Below, piece after piece: positions 1-5,648 of a stretch of 7,890 bases of DNA. This stretch comes from Planctomycetota bacterium. Lineage in GTDB: Bacteria > Planctomycetota > Planctomycetia > Isosphaerales > Isosphaeraceae. How positions within the stretch are numbered: position 1 is the first letter of the stretch; each line of letters opens with the position of its first letter. Made by a program: the position numbers and the translations under genes. The notes below the pieces were generated by a model. The model made no database searches. It saw nothing but the letters and a program-made list of their open reading frames with translations, and was not told the origin of the DNA. The stretch covers positions 1-7,890 of the forward strand of contig JAKBCQ010000082.1 in assembly GCA_021807585.1 (NCBI GenBank), in the 5' to 3' direction.

Positions 1-123
1 GTCATGGAGAAGATGCGCGAGGCGATCGCAAGCGGACCCGCCGAACCGATGACGCGCGAGGATTGGGAAGAGCTAGAAATGCGAGTTTGGGAACGACAGA
101 AGAAACAGAATGTGGAACGGTGA
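1..123 (+). CDS. ParD-like type II antitoxin, 3' end only (5' end outside window)
   Basis: The frame is open from base 1 and ends at TGA 121-123, giving the last 40 residues of a protein whose start is outside the window. The visible tail is charged and helical in character, with SGPAEPMTREDWEEL followed by a basic Arg/Lys/Gln-rich end. Such tails are common in ParD-family antitoxins, where the C-terminal part wraps the toxin and an N-terminal ribbon-helix-helix binds the operator. That DNA-binding half is not visible here. The stop codon overlaps the start of the ParE-like toxin gene (GTGA, 120-123), the usual antitoxin-first order with translational coupling. The identification rests on the short tail motif plus the neighbouring toxin, so it is likely but not proven. 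Confidence 0.68.
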   Translation, partial: VMEKMREAIASGPAEPMTREDWEELEMRVWERQKKQNVER

Positions 124-455
124 CATCCTTCATCGTCGTCAAACACATATCGGCGATACGCGACTTGGATAAGGCTTCTCATTATATCCAACGACAAAGC
201 GGTCCCGATAGAGCGATTCGATTTCTTCGCAACGCGGAGATCACTTTTTCGAAATTGGCATCAAGGCCAAGATTGGGAGCTATTTATCAAAATACCGATT
301 CTCAATTTCAAGATCTCAGAGTTTTCTCCGTCTCTCGCTTCAAGAATTATCTCGTCTTCTATCGGCCGATCGACGACGGAATCGAAGTGTTACGCGTACT
401 GCACGGAGCGCGCGACATACAAAACATCTTGGCCGACGACGACGATTCGCTTTGA
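120..455 (+). CDS. RelE/ParE-family toxin of a type II toxin-antitoxin pair
   Basis: This encodes a 111-residue basic protein of normal ParE length. An N-terminal helical part (RDLDKASHYI, about 14-23, and RAIRFLRNAE, 31-40) is followed by ASRPRLG (47-53), LRVFSVSRFKNYLVFYR (66-82) and GIEVLRVLHGARDI (87-100). The last two blocks are the strands and C-terminal HGARDI signature of ParE/RelE toxins. ParE members inhibit DNA gyrase and RelE members cut mRNA on the ribosome; the sequence alone does not settle which. I place the start at GTG 120, overlapping the antitoxin stop (GTGA), because homology begins there. The upstream ATG at 63 would add 19 residues without family character and overlap the antitoxin by 61 bases. 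The gene is AT-rich for this window (75 G+C of 180 in 181-360), which suggests horizontal transfer. Confidence 0.87.
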   Translation: MTSFIVVKHISAIRDLDKASHYIQRQSGPDRAIRFLRNAEITFSKLASRPRLGAIYQNTDSQFQDLRVFSVSRFKNYLVFYRPIDDGIEVLRVLHGARDIQNILADDDDSL

Positions 456-464
456 ATGAATCGC

Positions 465-482
465 CGGCGGCGCGGGCCGCCG
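465..482 (+). terminator. GC-rich hairpin after the toxin gene, possible terminator
   Basis: A perfect 7-bp inverted repeat, CGGCGGC / GCCGCCG with a GCGG loop, begins 9 bases after the toxin stop codon. It sits between two convergent genes (toxin on plus, oxidoreductase on minus), a natural place for a terminator. No long T-run follows; only the loose TTGTTT stretch at 488-493 does. It is therefore either a weak intrinsic terminator or simply a stabilising 3' hairpin. Confidence 0.4.
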
Positions 483-563
483 ACGACTTGTTTCAAACGC
501 CATCGGTCCTAAAACGTCATCACGTCTCAAAACATTAATCGATCGCCGCGCGAGGTCCGGCGT

Positions 564-1883
564 TTATACGGTCGTCGGCCAGGGATAGACGTAAGGTGCG
601 CGGTAATCGCGGCGAAGGAGTTTGTTCGCGGCGTCGTCGCCGACGATCACCTGCTTTTCGCCGTCCCACTCGACGCTGCGGCCGAGCTTCATCGAAAGCA
701 TGCCCAGCAGGCTCATCGTCGTCGACCTGTGGCCGATCTCGATATCGCAAACCGAACGCCGCTTCTCTTTGATCGCGGCGAGAAAATCGGCGAAAAGCTC
801 GCGGATATTCTGCTGATCGGGCTCGTGAAGCTGCGCGGGATATGTGATCACCGATTTTTTGCCGTCCCACGGGTAAAACGTCCAGCCGTCGAGCCAGCCC
901 ATGTGGAACGTCCCCTCGGTGCCGTAAAAATAGCACCCGAGGTTGTGCTTCTCGGCCTCGTTGCCGGCGTAAAGCCGATGTTCCCACGTCGCCGTGAACG
1001 ACTCGAACTCGAACGTCGCCACCTGGGTATCGGGTGAGTTCGTGTTGTCTTCAAGGATATGACGAGCTCCAAACGAGCTCACCTTTTTGGGGTATTTCTC
1101 GTCGGTCCACCAGAGGATCTGGTCCATCCAGTGAATGCCCCAATCGCCGAGCTGGCCGTTGGCGTAATCGAGGAACATCCGGAATCCCTTGGGATGCATC
1201 TTGGGATTATAATGACACAAGGGAGCGGGGCCGCACCACATGTCCCAATCGAGCTCTTTGGGGGGCTCGGCGTCGGCGACTTTCTCTCCTTTGCCGCCTG
1301 GATAATGGACGAAGGCGCGCACCATTCCGATCTTCCCCGCGCGGCCTTCTTTAAGGAACTTCATCCCCGCGATGTTGTGAGGCGAAACGCGGCGATGCGT
1401 GCCGACCTGGCAAACGCGGTCGGAATCGCGCGCCGCTTGAACCATGGCGCGCCCCTCGTTGATCGTATGACAGATCGGCTTTTCCACATAAACATGTGCT
1501 CCCGCTTTCATCGCGGCGATCGCGATCAGCGGATGCCAGTGATCGGGAGTCGCCACGATGACGATCTCGGGCTTCTCGCGGTCGAGGAGTTCGCGATAAT
1601 CCTTGTAAACCTTGGGTGAATCGGCGGTAAGGCCCGCGATCACCTTTTTGGACGATTCGACCTGACGCGTGTCGACGTCGGCGACCGCGACGATCCGACA
1701 CGAGCCCGATTGGATCGCCTCGCGAACGATGTTCGTTCCCCACCACCCCGTGCCGACGAGCGCGGTTTTGTATTGTTTGGTTTCATCCTTGGCTTGAACG
1801 CCGAACGAGAACCGGGGAAGCGCGGTCGCCAGCGCCGCGGCCGCGCCGCCGGCCTTGACGAATTCGCGTCGATTAATCGACAT
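564..1883 (-). CDS. Tat-exported Gfo/Idh/MocA-family oxidoreductase
   Basis: This is a 439-residue NAD(P)-dependent sugar/inositol-type dehydrogenase homologue. A twin-arginine leader (NRREFVK, 4-10, then an Ala-rich stretch and a possible VQA cleavage site near 29-31) precedes a Rossmann domain with GTGWWG (44-49) and the acidic strand end VAVADVD (65-71). The family hallmark EKPICHT (134-140) carries the conserved Lys135. The C-terminal alpha/beta domain includes GDWGIHWMDQ (246-255), where His251 is in the usual catalytic position. Length fits exported planctomycete members. The ATG at 1881-1883 is preceded 7 bases upstream by AGGAG (1891-1895). It is the last gene of a minus-strand trio, 57 bases after the TIM-barrel gene. 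Export suggests the cofactor is loaded before translocation, as in periplasmic glucose-fructose oxidoreductase; that is inference. Substrate unknown. Confidence 0.93.
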   Translation of the reverse strand: MSINRREFVKAGGAAAALATALPRFSFGVQAKDETKQYKTALVGTGWWGTNIVREAIQSGSCRIVAVADVDTRQVESSKKVIAGLTADSPKVYKDYRELLDREKPEIVIVATPDHWHPLIAIAAMKAGAHVYVEKPICHTINEGRAMVQAARDSDRVCQVGTHRRVSPHNIAGMKFLKEGRAGKIGMVRAFVHYPGGKGEKVADAEPPKELDWDMWCGPAPLCHYNPKMHPKGFRMFLDYANGQLGDWGIHWMDQILWWTDEKYPKKVSSFGARHILEDNTNSPDTQVATFEFESFTATWEHRLYAGNEAEKHNLGCYFYGTEGTFHMGWLDGWTFYPWDGKKSVITYPAQLHEPDQQNIRELFADFLAAIKEKRRSVCDIEIGHRSTTMSLLGMLSMKLGRSVEWDGEKQVIVGDDAANKLLRRDYRAPYVYPWPTTV

Positions 1884-1940
1884 GTTGTTACTCCTAAGTT
1901 GTGAACGTTTTTCCTTGATAATGCCTTACCGCGCTTCCGT

Positions 1941-2888
1941 TCACGACTTGGCGAGCGCGTCGCGGACGACCTTGCGCATCTTTTCGACACCGGTCCGAGC
2001 CACGGCGCGCGCATCCTGCTTCCAATAACCCCTGTTGAAGAGCTCGAGCGAAAGCATGCCGCGAAAGCCGATGTCGCGGAGATCGCGGATCAATTCGCCG
2101 AGCGGAGCGACGCCGTCGCCGGGATAAACGCGTTGGGCGTCGTCGATCTTTTCCCGCGGAGGGTCGGCGGGATAATCGTTAAAATGAAAGACCGAAAGAG
2201 CCGACCCGGCGAGCATCCGTAACCCCTGGGGCCGCGACCCTCCCTTATGCAGGTGATACACGTCGGCGAGGATGCACGCCGAGGGATGACCCGATTCGAT
2301 CGCGACGAGAGCCGCCTCGCCGAGCCTGGTGAGTGTTTTTGAGAAGCCCCAAACTTCGACCTCGGGAACGACTCCGATCGCCTCGCCGAGTTCGATCAGG
2401 GCGCGGTATCGATCGGCGACACGACGGAGATCGTCGATCCGATGATCGGTCGCTCCCGAAGGGGGCGCCGCGATCCGCTTGCCGCCGATCGCCTCGGCGA
2501 GCTCCATGTTCCGTCGCGCCTCGACAAAACCTTTCGCCCGCCGCGCATCGTCGTCGACCGCCCAATCGAAAAAGCCGATCACGCTCTCGACTTTGAGACC
2601 CGAATCGGCGATCCGCTTGCGCAAATCGCGCAAGCTTTTGCCGCGCTCCACGTAATTATCGATCTCGTTGATCCAGGGCTCGATTCCGTGATACCCCGCC
2701 TGCGCGGCGATCGCGACCTCCTCCTCGATCGGCACGTTCTGACCGCGAATCGTGCTCGTGTTCAAACAGTATCCAAAAGGCTCGTCGGCGGCCATCTCGG
2801 CGCCCTCGACCGCGGTCGATACCGTCATCCCGCCGACGGCGCCGACCGCGGCCGCCGCCCGCAACACCTCACGTCGATTCAAAGACAT
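1941..2888 (-). CDS. Tat-exported sugar phosphate isomerase/epimerase-like TIM barrel protein
   Basis: This 315-residue protein belongs to the xylose-isomerase-like TIM barrel superfamily, whose members isomerise or epimerise sugars and related polyols using a bound divalent metal. A twin-arginine leader (NRREVLR, 4-10, then an Ala/Gly/Val stretch to about 30) is followed by barrel segments. The expected metal ligands can be read as Glu178 (EVEVWG), Asp209 (LADVYHLHKGG, with His212), His235 (FHFND) and Glu282 (LSLELFN). GYHGIEPW (65-72) is the typical beta2-region strand with its acidic end. The start is ATG 2886-2888; upstream there is only a weak AAGAA-like Shine-Dalgarno, so translation may depend on coupling to the SGNH gene ending 22 bases before. 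Substrate cannot be inferred, but pairing with a Gfo/Idh/MocA oxidoreductase is common in sugar and inositol catabolic clusters. Confidence 0.88.
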   Translation of the reverse strand: MSLNRREVLRAAAAVGAVGGMTVSTAVEGAEMAADEPFGYCLNTSTIRGQNVPIEEEVAIAAQAGYHGIEPWINEIDNYVERGKSLRDLRKRIADSGLKVESVIGFFDWAVDDDARRAKGFVEARRNMELAEAIGGKRIAAPPSGATDHRIDDLRRVADRYRALIELGEAIGVVPEVEVWGFSKTLTRLGEAALVAIESGHPSACILADVYHLHKGGSRPQGLRMLAGSALSVFHFNDYPADPPREKIDDAQRVYPGDGVAPLGELIRDLRDIGFRGMLSLELFNRGYWKQDARAVARTGVEKMRKVVRDALAKS

Positions 2889-2910
2889 TTCTTATGTTCT
2901 CGTGCGTGAA

Positions 2911-4176
2911 TCATGATTTCGGAATCAGCTCATATTTATGCGGTTTGGGCGCGGCGGCGGCGCGCTGCTTTTCGATCAGATCGCGCTCGAGCGAATCGAT
3001 CCCTTCAAGAGCCTTCGCGAGGCTCGGCAGGCCGTCTTTCTCGAACGGAGTCTGGAGCATCCGCCACCGCTGAAAATGAACGTCGTTGTGCCGAATCGTC
3101 AGATGATGCACGTCGCGCGCCTGTCGCGTCATCGGCGTATCGAGCTCGGCGAGGTTGATTCCTTCAAGCAACGCGTCCATCGAGAATTCGCCCGCCTTCT
3201 GACCGTCGATCTTGAGCTCGTATTTCCCCGCGGTGACGCCGTAAACTTTAAGAGTTTCTTGATTGAGCGCCGCGATCACGTCCGAAGCCTTCACCGCGAG
3301 CGCAACGACGGGATCTTTCAAATCGATCGGCATCGGCAACGCCGAGTCGACCTGCGTCCAAGAAACGCCGTCTTTTGTTTTCAGATCTTCAATCTTTGTG
3401 TTATCGGATCGGATCACTTTCGCGCCGCCAAGATCGATCTCGACCGCGGTGACGACCGCGGGCGCCCGCCACGCCTTCAAAAGCGCCTCGGCCATCAGCA
3501 GTTGTCCCCCGGGACCGGGATGAACGCGATCGGCGATCAATTTGTCGGCGTGCGTCTTATCGAGTTCGGCGGCTTTCTTCAACGACGCGACGACGGGCGT
3601 GTTCAGATCGGCGACCCCCGCCCCTTCTTTTTGAGCCAGATCCTTAACGAATTCGCCGTATTTCACCAAAACGGCGTTATAACCCTCGGGGAACGTCGGG
3701 GGCCGCGTGACGTCGTCGAACGGCGAAGGCTGAATCAGCGTGAGACGAACCCCGGGAAGATGCGACTTGATCGATTCGACCATATGCCGATATCCCTTGG
3801 AGTAAACGTCAAAAATACCCTGATCGAACGGTCGATAACTCGCGTCGTTCATCCCCAGCATGATCGTCACCACCGTCGGCTTATAGGCGAACACGTCGCG
3901 GTCGAGCCGGACGTCGATCGGACCGCCGCCGCCTCCCGTCACGCGATCTCCCCCCCAGCCCGAATGAACGAACGAAACGTCCATCGTCGGGAATCGCGTA
4001 ACTACATACGTTTCAGTGAAAGTGGTGTAAAGCCGCTGATCGGTAATGCTGTCGCCGTAGAACACGACTCGATCGCCGTTTTTGAGCGCGAACTCGTCGG
4101 CGGCGCGGCACGCCGCGGAAAACGCCAATAAACCCAATATCAGTGCGACCCGTGTGGGGGGATTGAACCGCTTCAT
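2911..4176 (-). CDS. Secreted SGNH/GDSL-type hydrolase (esterase) with C-terminal extension
   Basis: This 421-residue protein has a Sec-type signal peptide (KRF start, hydrophobic 10-22, probable cleavage near CRA|AD, 25-26). All SGNH blocks are present: GDSIT (41-45, nucleophile Ser43), the block II Gly in SGWGGD (72-77), GMND (108-111, Asn110), and DRVHP (216-220), supplying Asp216 and His219. Family members hydrolyse esters, often acetyl groups on polysaccharides. The catalytic domain ends near residue 240. About 180 further residues hold strand-rich segments and a charged, Ala/Lys-rich tail with no function I recognise; this makes the protein longer than a minimal SGNH esterase. The ATG at 4174-4176 has GAGG 8 bases upstream (4185-4188). 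It is the promoter-proximal gene of the minus-strand trio. Deacylation of a sugar or glycan is the likely role; the exact substrate is unknown. Confidence 0.92.
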   Translation of the reverse strand: MKRFNPPTRVALILGLLAFSAACRAADEFALKNGDRVVFYGDSITDQRLYTTFTETYVVTRFPTMDVSFVHSGWGGDRVTGGGGGPIDVRLDRDVFAYKPTVVTIMLGMNDASYRPFDQGIFDVYSKGYRHMVESIKSHLPGVRLTLIQPSPFDDVTRPPTFPEGYNAVLVKYGEFVKDLAQKEGAGVADLNTPVVASLKKAAELDKTHADKLIADRVHPGPGGQLLMAEALLKAWRAPAVVTAVEIDLGGAKVIRSDNTKIEDLKTKDGVSWTQVDSALPMPIDLKDPVVALAVKASDVIAALNQETLKVYGVTAGKYELKIDGQKAGEFSMDALLEGINLAELDTPMTRQARDVHHLTIRHNDVHFQRWRMLQTPFEKDGLPSLAKALEGIDSLERDLIEKQRAAAAPKPHKYELIPKS

Positions 4177-4431
4177 CGTTGGAACCTCGTGCGATCGGTC
4201 GAGGAATTCGCCTGGTGAACGCTGCGCCGACCCCGCGCGTTCGCAATCAGTCGCGCCAACATAACCGACACGCGCCGCGCAAGAAAGCGGTTACCGCCCC
4301 GCGAAGCATCGGAACGCGGCCGCGCCGAATCGATCGCGATCACCCCTTTACTCGTCGCTCTCATTCGCGCAGCTTGGAATCTCGACGCCGCACCGGGTCG
4401 GGGCGGGTCGATTACGCCGGAGAACGCCGTT
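4177..4431. promoter_or_regulatory. Divergent intergenic region that should hold promoters for both directions
   Basis: These 255 bases separate the start of the minus-strand trio from the start of the rhodanese gene, so at least the trio's promoter should lie here. No strong consensus element is visible. The best minus-strand candidate is TTCTTG (complement of 4280-4285) and TATGTT (complement of 4258-4263) with a 16-base spacer, a weak match about 80 bases before the SGNH start. For the plus strand only the Shine-Dalgarno GGAG at 4419-4422 is clear. No convincing operator palindrome was found. Confidence 0.35.
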
Positions 4432-5295
4432 ATGCCGTCGTCCCAGCTCATCATCACGACCGACGAACTCGCCGAACGATTAAATGATTCAAATATCAGG
4501 ATCGTTGATATTCGAGGTTATGTTATGACCTCCCGGATCGAACCCGGGGTCGAGGCGGCGCGATACCGCGGCGCGCCCGAGGAATACGCGGCGGGACATG
4601 TACCGGGCGCGGTCTTCGTCGACTGGACGAAGGACATCGTCGACCCCGACGATCCCGTCCCGGCGCAAATCGCTCCGGCCGAGCTTTTCGCCGAGAAGAT
4701 GGGGAAGCTGGGGATCGACGACGAGACGACCGTCGTCGCGGTCGATCACGTGGGAGGTCAGTTCGCGACAAGGCTTTGGTGGGCTCTGACGTATTACGGA
4801 CACGATCGCGTGCGGGTGCTCGAAGGGGGCTGGAATCGTTGGGTCGACGAGGATCGACCGACTGCAACCGAGCCGACCGACGTTTCGCCGCGTGTTTTCA
4901 CGCCGCGTCCCAGGCCCGAACTCCGCTCCGTGTGGAGCGACGTGCTCGGTTGCGTCGGCCGCGAGGATACGACGATCGTCGACGCGCGCGATCCCGGCCA
5001 GTATGCGGGTACGAGGCGGCGAGGCCCGCGCGGCGGGCACGTTCCGGGGGCGATCAACGCTCCGCGTGAACTCTTTTTTGATCCCGAGGGGGGCTTTTTG
5101 CCGATCGATGAGGTTGCGAAGCGGGTCGACGAGTGCGGCGTCGATCGGTCGAAGCGCGTCGTCGCGTATTGTAACGGCGGAGTCGCGGCGACCTTCGTCC
5201 TGTTCAACCTGAGTCGGCTCGGATTCACAAATATATCCAATTATGATGGATCGTGGAATGAGTGGGGCGCGCGGCTCGATCTTCCGGTCGAATGA
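4432..5295 (+). CDS. Two-domain rhodanese-family sulfurtransferase (thiosulfate or 3-mercaptopyruvate)
   Basis: This 287-residue protein has the tandem rhodanese fold and normal length for the thiosulfate/3-mercaptopyruvate sulfurtransferase family. Domain 1 (about 8-140) has GHVPGAVFVDW (55-65) and, where the catalytic Cys would be, Asp105 (VAVDHVGG), so it is the inactive domain. Domain 2 (about 165-285) repeats GHVPGAINAP (202-211) and has the catalytic loop CNGGVAA with Cys247, then YDGSWNEW (271-278), a family signature. The loop resembles the C-x-x-G-V-x-A form of mercaptopyruvate enzymes more than the CRKGVT form of rhodaneses, though not exactly, so the donor is left open. No signal peptide is seen, so it is probably cytoplasmic. 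ATG 4432 has GGAG (4419-4422) 9 bases upstream. It transfers sulfane sulfur to a thiol or cyanide acceptor; its physiological partner is unknown. Confidence 0.92.
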   Translation: MPSSQLIITTDELAERLNDSNIRIVDIRGYVMTSRIEPGVEAARYRGAPEEYAAGHVPGAVFVDWTKDIVDPDDPVPAQIAPAELFAEKMGKLGIDDETTVVAVDHVGGQFATRLWWALTYYGHDRVRVLEGGWNRWVDEDRPTATEPTDVSPRVFTPRPRPELRSVWSDVLGCVGREDTTIVDARDPGQYAGTRRRGPRGGHVPGAINAPRELFFDPEGGFLPIDEVAKRVDECGVDRSKRVVAYCNGGVAATFVLFNLSRLGFTNISNYDGSWNEWGARLDLPVE

Positions 5296-5326
5296 AGGAG
5301 AGAGGATTCGAGCGAGAGGTGATTAA

Positions 5327-5386
5327 ATGAACAAGAACGCGAGCAAATACTTGATTAATTTCTTTTTAGACGATCAATTCACATGA
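5327..5386 (+). CDS. Possible 19-residue small ORF (hypothetical)
   Basis: ATG 5327-5329 to TGA 5384-5386 encodes MNKNASKYLINFFLDDQFT. GAGAGG (5314-5319) lies 7 bases before the ATG, a plausible Shine-Dalgarno. The peptide has no recognised family and is AT-rich against a GC-rich background, so it could be a chance ORF, a leader peptide or the remnant of a lost gene. It does not look like a classical attenuator peptide because no run of one amino acid is present. Confidence 0.15.
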   Translation: MNKNASKYLINFFLDDQFT

Positions 5387-5419
5387 GCTAGGAGACATTG
5401 TTTGCGCTTGGAGTCGAGG

Positions 5420-5438
5420 TCGAGGGTCGAGCCCTCGA
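5420..5438 (+). terminator. Inverted repeat between rhodanese and molybdoenzyme genes, possible terminator
   Basis: A perfect 7-bp stem, TCGAGGG / CCCTCGA with the five-base loop TCGAG, starts 125 bases after the rhodanese stop. It lacks a following T-run, so intrinsic termination is doubtful. It could instead be an RNA hairpin or a protein-binding site. Confidence 0.25.
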
Positions 5439-5574
5439 GCGCGGATTCATCATGTCCGAGTGAATCGTCCTCGGCGGCGTGGAACCGCCGGCGCCGACAA
5501 AATACGTCCGAAGCGGCGGCGGGGTCTTGCGTCGAGCCGCGCGGCGCGAAATATTAAACAATCCCAAATTTTGA

Positions 5575-5602
5575 GGACCGGAGAGCGAGCGAGATCCGGT
5601 CC
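5575..5602 (+). promoter_or_regulatory. Perfect 8-bp inverted repeat in the molybdoenzyme leader
   Basis: GGACCGGA and TCCGGTCC are exact reverse complements separated by the 12-base purine-rich spacer GAGCGAGCGAGA. The element ends 28 bases before the AAGGAG ribosome-binding site and 46 bases before the start codon of the small subunit. As RNA it would form a stable hairpin; as DNA it could be a dimeric-regulator operator. No T-run follows, so it is not a simple terminator. Function is inferred from position only. Confidence 0.35.
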
Positions 5603-5630
5603 GGCGTCATCATTCCGCCGATTCTCGTGC

Positions 5631-5636
5631 AAGGAG
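5631..5636 (+). promoter_or_regulatory. Ribosome-binding site supporting the small-subunit start
   Basis: AAGGAG lies 12 bases before ATG 5649. The spacing is longer than ideal, but it is the only strong Shine-Dalgarno in the region. It places the start at 5649 rather than at the in-frame GTG at 5460, and that choice exposes the twin-arginine motif at the right distance from the N-terminus. Confidence 0.6.
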
Positions 5637-5648
5637 CGACTGGAAGTC

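Larger units (their letters stand above)
5296..5648 (+). other. 353-base structured intergenic leader before the molybdoenzyme genes
   Basis: No convincing protein-coding gene is seen between the rhodanese stop and the small-subunit start. The first part (about 5320-5385) is AT-rich and contains a possible 19-codon ORF. The rest is GC-rich with inverted repeats at 5420-5438, 5472-5490 and 5575-5602, and a 10-base palindrome GCCGCGCGGC at 5536-5545. A poor promoter match is TTGCGT (5527-5532) with TATTAA (5552-5557), spacer 19. The space is long enough for a terminator of the rhodanese gene plus a promoter and 5' leader of the molybdoenzyme operon. Confidence 0.5.

Noticed and set aside
63..119. 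Upstream ATG 63 as the start of the toxin
   Set aside because: The extra 19 residues have no family character and overlap the antitoxin; GTG 120 in the GTGA overlap fits the family start.
2938..4131. A 397-codon open frame on the plus strand opposite the SGNH hydrolase
   Set aside because: It is a shadow of the real minus-strand gene, which has all catalytic blocks and a signal peptide; the plus-strand product is Arg/His-rich and motif-free.
4489..5040. Minus-strand open frames of 114-183 codons opposite the rhodanese gene
   Set aside because: They are shadows in a GC-rich gene whose plus-strand product carries both rhodanese domains and the catalytic Cys loop.
5460..5648. In-frame N-terminal extension of the small subunit from GTG 5460
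   Set aside because: It lacks a good ribosome-binding site, encodes low-complexity Arg-rich sequence, overlaps the inverted repeats, and would bury the Tat motif at residue 77.
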